The notes under the pieces: model-generated
Told to the model about the DNA's origin: nothing
Database searches by the model: none
The model's input: only the letters and a program-made list of their open reading frames with translations
Translations under genes and position numbers: made by a program
Assembly: GCA_000149265.1 (NCBI GenBank)
Contig: CH002891.1
Location: 529,604 to 593,603 of the forward strand
Origin: Ciona savignyi
Taxonomy: Eukaryota; Chordata; Ascidiacea; Phlebobranchia; Cionidae
Reading direction: 5' to 3'
Length of the DNA stretch: 64,000 bases
In this document: positions 1-12,200 of the stretch, piece after piece
How the letters are laid out: every line of letters begins with the position of its first letter
Position numbering within the stretch: position 1 is the first letter of the stretch

Positions 1-62
1 TGCTCGACTGTGTGCATGAGATGTATTACTGTGCTCGACTGTGGGCATGAGTTGTATTACTG
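1..62 (+). repeat. 31-bp tandem repeat, two copies, cut by the window edge
   Basis: Two adjacent 31-bp units contain the core CTCGACTGTGGGCATGAG followed by TGTATTACTG. The same core recurs in the 109-bp minisatellite at 34.9-35.5 kb and, inverted, at 36.57-36.64 kb. Here it lies just upstream of an H-type-lectin-like gene, and the other sites flank or lie within a second gene carrying the same domain. Confidence 0.75.
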
Positions 63-156
63 GGTGACCTAAACTCACCCGACGTACTTAGTAACATGGC
101 ATCACACTGTCGTCATAACAATATGGATTCCTGCAAATACATCGGAAGGCATAAGC

Positions 157-163
157 TATATAG
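157..163 (+). promoter_or_regulatory. TATA-like box of the first lectin-like gene
   Basis: TATATAG lies about 70 bases before the proposed ATG at 231. The position fits a core promoter with a short leader. Two other secreted-protein genes in the window (30.4 kb and 35.6 kb) also have a TATA box close to the ATG. Confidence 0.4.
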
Positions 164-230
164 GTCTATTACTCACATAGAGCTACTTGTCAACAGTTGG
201 TGTGAACAATACAGTCAGAGTGAACGCAAA

Positions 231-1524
231 ATGAAGTTTTTACTCATACTGTTTCAAATCATCTGTGCGTGCTAGCTCTTCGCAATTTCGTACTTATGGT
301 ATGTAGTCTATATAACATAGGTTGTTTTAATCACTTTGCAATTTCTTTTGATTTAACCCGTCAGTTTCTTGGAGTTCGCTTGGTTGTTGGTATGAGAGAC
401 ATAGCCTCAACCCCAGGGTAATTCCTACATTGGAAGGCACCAACCCCGATATTAGACGAGGGTTACTGGCGATTAAGGGCGAATGCGATCGAAAAGTGCG
501 CAAGAGCTGCCGTTCAACTGGGATATGAGATATTCGCACTTCAGGTAACCTCTGCATAACAGTAAAAATAATTCCCCCTACCCTTCGACAATAATTGTGG
601 GTTTGACTTACGCTACTTAAAAACATCCTATATTTGTCGTTCATTAGGTATCCAAACTTTGTTTAATCATTTCTCCCGCTTAGGAGGCTTTGTGTAAATA
701 AATCTCCAAAACTTCGAAACGGTACCACCTTGAGTAGATCTTTTGTCCATGATCCATCAAATATACTATTCTAAAAAAAACCAATCCACTCCAATGTCGT
801 TAAATTATTTTTTCCAAAGGATGGTGGGTGGTGTGCCAGTTCGGCCGACGCGAGATCTCAATACAAAACAGTTGGAGCTGCTTCGTGTTCATCAGATAAT
901 GGAAGGGGTCTTTATTATATTAACCACGTTTATGAACTCCATATCAAAAGGTGGGAGAGTAGTGTATTTAAAATCGTGATGTATTGAAAGTCCAATTGCC
1001 TGCTCAATAAACTACCACGAATTTCTTTAGAAACAACTACACTAGGATTCCCCATATTACCGACAAAAATCTTTAATTTGCTTTTTTAATTTCTGAGTTG
1101 TTCTAAAACAAGTCGGTCTCTACAGTCGGAGGGCGCGGGTTCGATTCACACCCGAGGCAGGACGGCCACGCTATTTACTTTCATTGAACGAGACAGTTGA
1201 TGATGTCTGAGTAACGTTGCATTAAATTCACTTACAGACGACGTGTATTCCGGGAGTTTCGAAACTGTTCTATCTTCTTCCAAACCCAAAAGAAAGGTGA
1301 ACGTCCTGTACAACATGAATATTTGCCTGAGTTCGGCGCCTCGTAAGATGAACGCAACTGCACGAGTCGGGACTGTCGGAGAACAAGCTACCTTCAACGT
1401 GACAGTCATTAACATATCTACGTTGAGCACATTGGTTGAACTGGAACGAACCGATAAACCTACAGGATGGAGTTCCACGCAAATCTTCATTGACTGGACC
1501 ATCTACGTCAAACCGATGTTTTAA
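231..1524 (+). CDS. Secreted H-type-lectin-like protein (two-exon model)
   Basis: The well-supported part is the last exon, 1238-1524: it has a good acceptor (CTTACAG), is open to a TAA, and encodes about 94 residues. Its protein matches exon 2 of the gene at 33-35.6 kb: both have Cys-Leu-Ser-Ser-x-Pro, a middle beta-strand segment (FNVTVINIS here), then Thr-Gly-Trp and a closing Asp-Trp (FIDWTIYV here). This layout resembles the H-type lectin (discoidin II-like) fold, which binds carbohydrate; that assignment is inference. The exon starts in phase 1, exactly like its homologue. The first exon is tentative: ATG at 231, a short hydrophobic peptide (MKFLLILFQII), and a phase-1 donor GTGCGT at 265. 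That is short for a signal peptide, so another 5' exon may exist. The predicted protein is about 106 residues. Confidence 0.5.
1110..1162 (+). repeat. tRNA-like (B-box) SINE fragment
   Basis: GGGTTCGATTC with flanking CGGAGG and CCCGAGG resembles a pol III B box with a decayed T-arm. No anticodon arm can be folded, so this looks like a relic of a tRNA-derived element inside the intron of the lectin-like gene. Confidence 0.3.
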
Positions 1525-3305
1525 ATGTCAAGGACAGTCAAGAACTGTCACCGATCTGCTCGGTGTATTGGACCAAATCCTAGTTGAGTCGGTCTAAATC
1601 TAAATGTTTGTTTTTGTAAATATCTATTAATCGTGAAACCGAAATGTGATTCCCCAATTCCTTTATCATCGTAGTGGCGTGTGGTAGTAGAACTAAGCAA
1701 GACGTTACGTTTTTAATCCTGATTTAGATTTTAGTTCATTTTATGTTTCACTCCTTCGTTACTTTAAAGAAACTTAAGCAAAAGTGGTTATGAGTTACAG
1801 TTCTGATATCACTTGAATGATGAAAGTAATTTTAATGTTCTGTTTAAGCTGACTTGTTTTATTGTTGTACATCAGTTGTTGTTATTTCTCGCTTGTACCA
1901 ATATTTTACGTTGGATTGCTATCTTTGTACATAGCGTGTTCTTTAACTTAAACGAAAAGTTTTAAACAAGATATTTTGAAGGATATTCTGGATTTTTCCC
2001 ATTTGTTAAGACATTTTGTTGAATGTAACTCATTTTTTTCTCTGATTTGTGGATTTATATTCTGTAACTTCGGGTTCGCTTATTATTTAAATCATTGTAA
2101 TAAGAATACATAAGTTTGAAACAAAATCGATTTTTTTAATAACAAAAGGCGTCTGAAACACGGCTAATATATTATAACCCAAGAGTTTATCTAAACGTAT
2201 ATTGAAATGCTTGATGAGACCACGTCAAACTTAGTGTTATTGTGAATGCAATCTTCCCAGAAACTTTGTTAGACGAATCCAAGAAACAGTTTGTGCATAA
2301 TCTACTTTCTAGGAACGGTATATGCACCATAGTTTGCCTTGTGTACATCAATACTGACTTGGTACCAAAACAAAATAAACTTCAAACTTTCCGAAGGGTG
2401 TGGCATGCTTTAATACTAGTTGTATTGTCCGACAGATTAGTCTTAGTGCATCGTCTTTTAGCCAAAGGGTGACATTGTCTAAACCCAGTGAAATGATGGG
2501 TTCTACCAAATTAAAAAAATATCTCAATCATACACAACACATTGCAATAGCTTTGGCACCCGACGGTGGGCGCGAGGTGATATGCTCTAGTGTTTTGATC
2601 TGACGATTGCCCCTGGTTTTCTCATTCACGGGGTTAAACATGAAAATCCTATCCTATGTTTGCGGCGCAATACAAGATCTAGTTTTCGAAAGTATTTCTT
2701 TCTGATTTTTAAAGTATTCCTTTCTTGATTTATTTTCAAAACAACAAAAATTGCTATAAGTTTCACCTTTATTTAATAGAAAGCGATTGGTTAATTGCGC
2801 AATAATTGAACATAGATGTCCCAGCAAGGTCTGAACTTGACATAAATTTGGCGCAAATTTACACATGAAACAACAAGGCTTGGAAATAGCAAAAATGGCA
2901 TTAACATTACACAGCGATTTTAAAGCTCTATAATATAAAAAAATAAATCACGGAAGCCTTCGGCCGATATTAGAAAACTGTAAGGAACGTTACGTAATCA
3001 GTGTCAAGTTAAAAATCACAAGAAAGAAATAAACGTGAAAATTAGCAAGTCAAAAACAAGCTTGTCCGAATCTAAATCACTTCGTACGAATACTGGAATG
3101 CATTAAGCCAAGCAGGGAAGCCTGGTGTCAATGGATACAACTCTAGCGACGTTTGTACGACAAATAATGTGCTGTGTCTAACACTCTACTTTCTACAATA
3201 CATTTCTTGGAAAAACTTTGCGAACGAGTTTTCGTGAAACATCTCCAGCTCCGGGTCACGTGACCAGCGAACACTTCTGCACTCAGTGCCAATTCGCCAT
3301 CGGTT
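1525..3305. other. Intergenic, AT-rich; one SINE
   Basis: This lies between the lectin-like gene (+) and the end of the RASGEF1-like gene (-), which converge. Apart from the SINE at 2430-2660 I see no supported coding exon. TTTATT near 2722 and 2769 (AATAAA on the minus strand) could serve as the polyadenylation signal of the RASGEF1-like gene. Confidence 0.5.
2430..2660 (+). repeat. tRNA-derived composite SINE, 3' part
   Basis: It shares the landmarks of the main SINE family in this window: GGGTTCTACCAAATT, ATACACAACACA, CCCGACGGTGGGCGCGAGG, TGATCTGACGATTGCCC, GGTTTTCTCATTCACGGGG and an ATAAACATGAA-type end. Some internal segments are rearranged. It may be the Ciona composite SINE described in the literature (from memory). 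Confidence 0.8.
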
Positions 3306-6300
3306 TCAAACGGTTTTCCGTCGTAAGGTTTTCATGGCGATGTTCTCTTTTCTTTTCTTCATCTCTTGAGCGAATTTCAAAGTTTTAATTTGTTGCTTCT
3401 CAAATCTATTGGTCGGTGCTTCCCGTTTGTACGAAATTGAGTACAAATCTGGAAAATATAGAAATTATTTAATTATTATTCGGTATTTAATACTTGTCTA
3501 AAAATGTAAGATGTAAACAGGCATATTGCAGATTAATTGAAACAACATTTTTTAAGACACAAAATGTCACTTTTTATTTCAATCAATCTTTTTTATTGTA
3601 AACAAAACATTTAGGCTTGGTGCTTACCTGAGTCTTCCAGCACAGGGGAATGTAACAGAAAACTTTGTAAAACTTCATTCTTCGGGTAGGTCGACGACAT
3701 CGCCTTCCACGATTCAAGTGGTCGCAGAATTTCAGATAATCTTCGTAGTTTCTGCATATAATGGCGACTCGTTAATATTGAGATTTAAACTTCTGTTTGC
3801 ATCTTCAAGGTTTAATTCTATCCATACACAAATGCTATGTTTACCACTCTGGTATATATCCATTGTTCATATTAACAACAATGCAGCACGACCGTGTGGT
3901 CAAACGGTTAACGCTACCGACTCACACACAGGAATACAAATATGAAAAATCCAGTTGTCATGGATTAAATGAAAGGCCCCATGGTTAAAATACGATTTGC
4001 ACTGAATTAACCCCGGCGACTCGAGTTTGGATTACCATGAGCATCCCACCCGCGATTCTTACCTCGAAATTGATGGTTCCGTCAGGTTGGACGGTGGAGA
4101 TAGCTTGGTTGAGGAAGTAAACGTCTTTCACCAGCAGCACCAGGAAAGGAACCATCACCCCGTTGTGTTGGGGGGTGGGTTGCACTTGCGTCGAATGTGA
4201 ACCTTTTCTTGTGGGACGGAGTTACCGGCGTTTTAGAGGCCGATGACGTAATTTCTGGTGATGACGTCACTTCTGTTGATGACGTCATCAGCGGTGACAT
4301 CGTTGGTTCGGGGGAGGATAGGAAGACGGAGGAGGGCGAGATGTCGTGATCGAACTCAATCCCAGAATCTCCGTGCTGTGAGCAGCATGACGTCACAGAC
4401 GCAATCGAGCGTTGCGAGATCATCGACAATCGGTTGGTGACGTCATGTTTGATGACGTCATCGTCCATGGATGCCATCGGATGAAGAGCTTTGACCCGGG
4501 ATGAGTGGATGGTTCGGTAGTGGTGGAAGTTGTTGGTCGGATCGAACGCGTTCTGCGGGTGACAAGTGTGAGGATGATGGATACACAAATTCCATTAAAT
4601 AATTCGGGGACGATTTTAACAAAATATTGCGCAGTCTTGTGTCCTGCCTATAGTGGATAGACGAATAAATATGAACCGCAAGTATTAGTGGTTCATATTC
4701 ATTAGTCTATTGTACTTTTAAACTTCTATTTGTTGATATTTAAATTGATTCAATCATGGTATTCCCACCTGTAGTTGGTGAAGTTCGGAGAGCTTCAATT
4801 TGTTCCAAGTTTTCTTGAGCCTAGTGACCGATCCAAGACTGAGTCCTGATAATATCGCCATCGCTGAGTTGAAGTTGGAAAGCTCGAAGCATCGGTTGGC
4901 CACACGCGCGAAGATGGTAATCACGTGACGAGCGTGCTTTCGTTTGCGACACTGAAGGATAAGCAGGTTTAGTGAATGTGCCGACAACTACATGTATCAT
5001 ACAACTCTAATTTCAATATGCAGATATCATTCTTAAATTATCATTCTTAAATTATCATTCTAGAACTGTATAGTTCAGAATACACTCATATAGAGACTAT
5101 TAACAATCGCAAACCTCCACGACCTCTACTTACCATCAGTATGACAGTCCCAACAAGCCGACTAAGTCGGTTGAACCACCTCACACAAGCTCCGAGATTC
5201 GTCCTCGATTCTGCGGCATCGGAGCTGAACATTTGCAAGAACTCATCGGCGCCCACGTGTTTCAAGAAATCCTGCAATGGGGGAAACACCGTCAACTACA
5301 ATGCTTTAAAACAATTTACATGATTGTTAAGTCGTAAACTTAATTTAAGACCAATTGTTTTAAGATATTTATTCAAAAATTCACGTTCTAAAGCAGCAAA
5401 ACAATCATGTTGCCCGGTCGTGAACAAGTTGACTGTGCGGATAAAATAACTCTGACACGAGCACCATATTCTAAACTTTCATTCACCATTTCAATGATGC
5501 AGAGCTGCTGGGACATCTCGTTGACGTCAGCAGCGTCCTTTATCGTCAGTATCACTGACGTCATCACATCTCTTGACTTTCTGTAGTTGACAGTTTTTTG
5601 TAACTCGTGCTCGAGATCCGAATTTGACCAACTGGCGCTCGTAGTTCTCTTGCGCGATCTTGTGGTGAGACAACTGCTCCATAATTTGACTGCAGGTGGC
5701 GCTGAGCGTCTATATTCACAGAAAATATTTCGGTAAAGAAAAAATAAGTACGGTCGTGAGGAATGGTTAGCGACCAATTCATAAACTGACTTATATTATG
5801 AAAACGGTATTAGCGACGGGGCTATCGAGGACTACAAACTTAGCTCGACAAAAAAAGGAATAAGAGGTAAACAGACTTAAGTGATTTAGAAATTTAGTAC
5901 AAACGCACATGACGATAAAAATCTGATCAGCTGGTTAATAATTAGACCACGTGACTGAAAGCTCACCTCATTGTCCTGCATTGACGTCATAGCCTCACTC
6001 AGTGCTGCCATCAAGTGAGCGTTTTTAAAATCCGATGGGAAATGTTGGACCCACTCCTGCAACACTGACAATGCTCTTTGTTTCGCCTCTGTTGTCTCGT
6101 GTGACGTCACAATCATACTCCTCGAGCACTCTTCTGTGACGTCACATTCGTCGACGATGTAACCGCTGTCGTCGCTAGTGGGCGTCGTGGAGTCGGTGTC
6201 GGATTGTTTACGGTCGTGGTTGTTGTTGGTTTTATCGAGTTCGTCAAACTCCAACACCGCGGATAAGATGCCGGAGTCACGTGACACGGTGGACGAACAA

Positions 6301-6821
6301 TCGACCGCGAGAAGATTCGCGAACGCTGTCAGTTTGTTCGACGCATTGACGTCATTCTGAGGTCGTCTTCTTCCGCGGCGACGTCGACGGATCGTATCCT
6401 CCCCATCCCCGATCGTCGTCTCCTTGATCTGCACATCCGGGTAAGTTGACGTTGATTTGCGGAAGTCCGTTCCTTCGATGGCGGAGTACGAGGTTGTGGC
6501 TCGGGGAGTGGAGTGAATTTGGCGGCACTTGGTGCACGCATGTCCGGCGGCTTGCGCTCCCATGTCCGATGTCGGTTTATCGAAACTGGTAGTTAGTTTG
6601 TTCAAAACTTCTTCAGGATTTAAAAACAGTCGCGATCCGAGTAGAAACGTGTAGGTGAAGTCATCCTGGGAAAATACAATTGTTAAACTCTGGCGTTTCA
6701 GAAGTTAGAGAAAATGGCAAAAACATCAAAAATATGTTTTTACCTTCACAGTGTCCCTTCGTCTGGTACATAAATACTGCAGAAGAACTTCCTTCTTCAA
6801 GTTTTCCTCCATTACAACAAT
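3306..6821 (-). CDS. RASGEF1: RASGEF1-family guanine nucleotide exchange factor
   Basis: Exons in order on the minus strand: 6821-6744, 6665-5967, about 5695-5487, 5271-5134, 4951-4769, 4552-4063, 3751-3628, 3448-3306 (TGA). The REM/RasGEF_N domain begins in exons 1-2 (FTYTFLLGSRLFLNPEEVL), is interrupted by about 130 low-complexity residues, and resumes with WVQHFPSDFKNAHLM. The catalytic RasGEF domain follows: RTNLGACVRWFNRLSRLVG, NFNSAMAILSGLSLGS, RLKKTWNKL, DPTNNFHHYRT, VPFLVLLVKDVYFLN, then a lysine-rich tail. Vertebrate RASGEF1 proteins act on RAP2 (known). A Ser/Thr-rich insert of about 100 residues splits the catalytic domain in exon 6. Odd points: exon 6 has 490 bases, one too many for both splice phases, and exon 3 also needs a frame change. 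The 5' end is open: exon 1 starts at an acceptor, so an upstream exon is likely. Confidence 0.85.
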
Positions 6822-6939
6822 CTGCAACACAATTAGCGTTACACAAACTATCATAATATAAAATGCATTATCGCACAAGAAGCCCCTAACACATGGTCTT
6901 GACCGAGTATTTCATTCGAGAATATTTCGTTCTACTGCA

Positions 6940-7560
6940 TTAAACAGTGGAACGCCATCGCGTAATCTGATAAAAGCGCCGCTAATACCGCGAACACGTT
7001 TCTTGAGGTCAGAGCCATCTCCGCGCGTCACTTCTCTGTTTGCCGACTTACTGTCAAAACTTTAGACCGGATTGTTTTCAATTTACGCCGGATAAACCCG
7101 TCTCCGAGCCCGCGGGCCACATCCGATAAATACTGATGCTCCGAACAGAGATAATCCCGTGCTGACGGACAACAAACAGAATGTGAGCCGACATTAATAA
7201 GCTCCATAAGTCCCTACGCAGCCCGCCAGCTAAGTGGATTTGAAAACTGTAAGATTGCTCTAAACACGCTATGGTAATATCGGAGTCGAATCGTTCGATA
7301 CGAGTTAATACAACGTGTCCTTTTTGATAAGGTGCGCCTCGTAATGTTATGTCGCGCATGTACAGGTTCCGAACAAGATACATTAAAGACGAATGTGTAC
7401 ATGCCGCAATGTTATGCACAGACACGAAATGTCATCGCGGCTGGTGTAAGAGCATTGGTTTGTACGCACTGCAGGTGTCGGTAACCAGGTTACACCCGGG
7501 AATGTACACAATCGGTGCCTTGTGTTTCGGGATGATTCACTTTGACCGAGGAATTAGCAA
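6940..7560. promoter_or_regulatory. CpG-richer block with GATAA motifs upstream of the RASGEF1-like gene
   Basis: The block is richer in G+C and CpG than its surroundings and carries GATAA near 6968, 7089, 7128, 7150 and 7326. It starts about 120 bases upstream of the most 5' exon found on the minus strand. A role as promoter or proximal enhancer is inferred from position only. Confidence 0.3.
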
Positions 7561-10500
7561 CGGTTCGCGGATAGGAGTCGAAACCCCGTAAAACAAGTTG
7601 AAAGACATATTGTCTCAAAGAGATAGTCGAACGACTTTCTCTTTGAATTACAGCCAACCCGACAAAGGATTGCTCAATAAAACTCATTCAGTATCAGTAA
7701 TAAAGTCGTGACTCACCTTAAATTTCCAGTTAAATCCAAATCCCGTTTATACTTTTCAAATAATCCTTTCAAATCCAGTTGTTTTTCAAAGCTTCTTATA
7801 TTTTCAAAGCGCAATGTGTAATACACGGAATATTATTCTTAACGCTAGAAAAGATAACATGATTACACTCATTCTCATTGCCATAGTTTTGAACTAGTTT
7901 AACTACTTAGAATTAGGTCGCAGCTGTAATTAGCGAGTTGTAAACTCGTTAAATAACGCACGGGCCAGTGACCAGGGCCATTTGCAGTATGTCCTGTGGA
8001 CTTGGCGAGTGTCTTAAAACTGTCGGTAGTTAAACTGCCGGACAGTTTAATATAAGGCGTGCACTGTTTGTTCGCAAGCACGCCAACTGGGAAAGCACAA
8101 TAGCTGGGCTGCGGCTCGGTGGCAACGCCAGCAACAAGTCAAATCAACAGCATTACGTCATGCAGTGGCAGCGTTAATTCTATAATTAAATAGAGCGCTG
8201 TATTGAAACAACAAAGCGGAGAAGATGCATTTCTAAACTCGACTGTTCAGCCACACAACATCAAATGTTAAATAAATTACTGAGAGCACCAACTGTCCGA
8301 CATTTTAAAAGTTGATATAATATCTGTTAAATGCAAATATGCGGTAAAATACATTGTAAATCATGTGACGAGCACTAGAATACGAAACGTGTTTTCTCGT
8401 TTATACACAACCTAAACAGTCTGCACGCCGTAACAAAGACATAAAATCCACACACATATCACAAAACATCTTAAACCATGTTCATAACATAAACAAGCCA
8501 TGATAACACACACAATTGTACGTGCCTAACATAAACATCACCAGACTAAACAAAACTAATGTGTCACCAAGTTGTTTAATAAACATGAGATTCCTGTGTA
8601 TATTAATTCGAAGCTAATTAAACCGAAATCACGACGCGTGTAATTAAATGAACTCTGATCGTGACGAGGAATTTAATATATGTTGATCAAATAAAAATAC
8701 GGGGCTGTGGATTTAATTAATAAAAATGTTCAACCACGATTTCTCGACCTTTCTATAGTTAAAATAAACAACGATCTAAGTACTCCTGTCTACAGAGTAC
8801 TCGCATTTAAATGAACTCTGGCAAGATGTGCATATCGATATAGTTACTCGTGATAGGGTCTGCAATTAATATACAAAGTCCGCAAGCAACCTTTGTAACC
8901 TGAATATAAAGTATGGAATGATATGTTATAGTCCAAACTGTCTCTTATATACATGTTCTGAATATAACTTGATTGGCCAATATATTGCCAACATCGCCGC
9001 CAATAGGCTCTTGCCGGGCGCCTTCAATGCTCCAAATGGTTGCTGTCGCGTTCGCGTTACTTGCAGACTGCGACAACACAACTAGCTTCACCGAATATAG
9101 CGATAACCGACCACATCTCCAAAACACCAGGAAAAAACATGGCGATAAAGCTTTGGAAGTTGGAAACAATGTTTCTGATGCAACTATTGTATCAGACGGG
9201 ATTATACAGCGCCGCTTGCTAGTCGAGTGCACTTCGCTCTTTTCGAGCTGTTCTGTTCGATTGTCCTCGTTCTAAATAGACGACTGGATAATTAGCGGCG
9301 GCTCGAAAAGACGGGGCTAATGCGATCAGAACCAAGTTTAAGTCTTTAATAACTAACGCCCGTAGTAATTGCTCTAAACAGCCAACGAGAACCAGCACTA
9401 TATAAAAGCTGAAGCAAAATGTAACACTAATCCATGGCAAGATGAAACAACCTTGTACAATACACATCCATTTACACTGCAGACCACTGCAGCAGTTATA
9501 CTGGTTAACTTTTACCAGTTTTTAAGAAGTTAGACCAAAATATCTGCATCGAGCGCCTTTCCATCATACTTGGACTTACGAACGCAGACAGGCCCACAAT
9601 ACACCGGCACACCTGGCCCTACCCAACCTAGCTTGTTATTTAGAGATCGAGAATTGATGTGACAACCGAAAACAATGGAATCGATAGGGATAACAAAGAC
9701 AGCGCATTACGTAACAATAGTGTGATGTGGATTGAGACAACCTGACTTAAACCGCCGGAATAAATAATAGAAATCCAAAAATAACTTGCGAAGCCCTTAT
9801 TCAGGGATCAAACACGTTGCATAACAGGTTCCTACAAATAAGTTTTCATGGGTTATTCTACAGTCGATTGTCGGCGTTGTTACTACAGAACCGCGGATAA
9901 ATGGTTCCGACGTGGCGGGAAAGAGCGCAAATTAGGAGATCTCAAAATCACAGCGCACGCCCGGGGCTCATGCATTTTTAATGCAGTCGAAAAAGAATCC
10001 GCATCGAAGGGAGAATGCTCCACGCGTCGCTCGTTGTTACGCACTCCGACGTCACATAAGCACCAGTGATTTGCTCGCTGGATGCTTAAACGGGATTTTA
10101 AAGGTTTTTGGTCGTTTCTCTCAGAGATCGCGGTACATACTGTGTGATGTTCAATTGCCTCGTTTAACGTTTAAATATTGAAAGTTGGTTTAAAGTACTC
10201 CGTGTTTTCAGCCAAGCACACTTTTCTCATATATTTCCACACGAATCAACCTCAGTAAGCACATTACCTATTCATCTGCACTACATATCCAATTATAAGC
10301 CTTGTACAAATATTAAATATCAATTTAAGTCAGAAACCCTGTAAGAATAACCGAACCAATGCATCGCAAAGTCCAACGAAGAATTGCGAAACATTCTATT
10401 TACCTTGCGTAAACCTGGCACTCCTAGTTCGCATTATATTTCCTCTTTCACGGAATTCACGTAAATTGTTCGAACTCAAACACTTTAGCTGACTTCTGAC

Positions 10501-12150
10501 AACCCAATCTGTACATATGAACTAAAATTTTGAAAGATTTTCTTATAAAACCACGTGAAACTTGCTAATCAAATTGGCGAAAACAACACGCCACGTTAGC
10601 CCTCCTTACAACGTACTATATCTCGGTATGTAAAGCCGACCAGCTAACGACAGCCCGTTCGCCTTTTTCCTTCGCTCTAACCGATCTCTCTCCTTTTCTC
10701 TCTCCTATATCTTCTGCTCCTATTGTAAACTTTCCAGCGAAAACAAGTGATCGGCAAAGAATAGCTAAATCCGTGAAACCCTACACTCACTAAACCTTAG
10801 CGACCTGAATTCTCTGTTGTATCTGAACAACTTTACGTCATTGTCAGCAACTGACTGATCGAACCGTTGAGATTATTATCCATTTCTAACTTTTGCTGTT
10901 GTACATTTTTGAGATGCTTCACAAATTAAAGTACAAATACAGATTGATATTACTTATTACTGTTCATCTATATAATACCACAACCCAGTCATAACCTGTA
11001 GTAATTGATAGAACAATTGAGTTTATCACCATGAATCGACAATGATGAACGTTATAACACTGGTGTTTCGTTAACATAACATAACTCTGAATATGTAGAA
11101 TCTACATTGTAGATATTGCTTCCTTCCTATTTCGTTAATGACTGGCATGTACATTATATATAAACCTTGTGTTACAAGATTTTTAATGAAATTTCCACGG
11201 GGAACTTGTGTTTAATGGCAAATCCACCATCAGCGCTACTCGATGTTGTAAAATCCCCGGTTCTATAATTAATTTCCCATCGCTACTGCGTTAATAGCAC
11301 GAAACCAGTGTCTTATAGAATAAGCACTTTCGGGGATTGTATTTTTGGAAAGCGTGCGTGGACAAAATGCTCTGAGAATATGATAATTTATCACCATTCG
11401 TCCATTGTTTTCACACAGTACAACTAAGCAAGTTACAGTTACGTCACAGTACGTGATGCGACGTAACAAGCGAATCTAGCTGATTATATGACAACAAAGC
11501 AACTTGTCTTCCTGTTGTTGTTGAACTTTCAAACCCCTGATAAGCACAACGTGTTTTGGTTTCAGTTCATGGCAACTAACATATTTTACAATCTAAATAT
11601 ACCTATATGGCATTTGATAACCAAATATCACCAAACCAACTTTTTGCCTATGGATATATTTATCTAAAAGATCACAGATAGTATTTTAGACAATTCAATA
11701 TTTAGGCTCTTATTTTTAAATTATTTTAAATAAATTGTTATAAAAGTTTTCACAAAATTCACTGGTTGAGATGCAAGTAACAACAGCAATTATATTAAAT
11801 GTTCAATCGAAATGAATAATACACATCTTAACTGGAAACCTGAAAAGTTGCAATTAAATCAGAAATAACTTTAATGCTTCGTGAAAATAACTGGTTTGGT
11901 GAGGTCTTAATTGCCTGAAATTTTTCTGATTACCGGTTTGCACCAAAATATACCACAGGATTAAAGGTATAACACTTTCCTGAGTAAAATTTATTTTAAA
12001 ACATGTTTTGGGCCAGAAATTGATCATATTTACAAAAATTGCTTAAGATTAAAATATACTATATTGGAAATGTAGCTCATTTAAACAAGTGAATTGGAGA
12101 TTTTGTCATTAAGCTTGATTTGTGGATAATTATAATCAACACGTCAAAAT

Positions 12151-12200
12151 GTGGCGCAGATGGACAGGTCAATTCAAATTAGCACCTCAGTAAAAGTTCG
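12151..12200 (+). repeat. GTGGCGCAGATGGACAGG family repeat
   Basis: Holds the core GTGGCGCAGATGGACAGGT, which recurs in several diverged copies across the window. Members usually continue with CTTATCAAGGTTGATTTGTG and a TATAAATATATA run. No terminal inverted repeat is obvious. I treat it as an unclassified short interspersed repeat. Confidence 0.6.

Noticed and set aside
743..979. 78-codon plus-strand ORF as an exon of the first lectin-like gene
   Set aside because: No acceptor or donor at fitting phase, and the phase-1 first exon joins the last exon directly. I left it out as chance or unresolved.
4258..4440. Plus-strand ORF opposite the RASGEF1-like exon
   Set aside because: A shadow ORF: the minus strand encodes recognisable RasGEF sequence around it.
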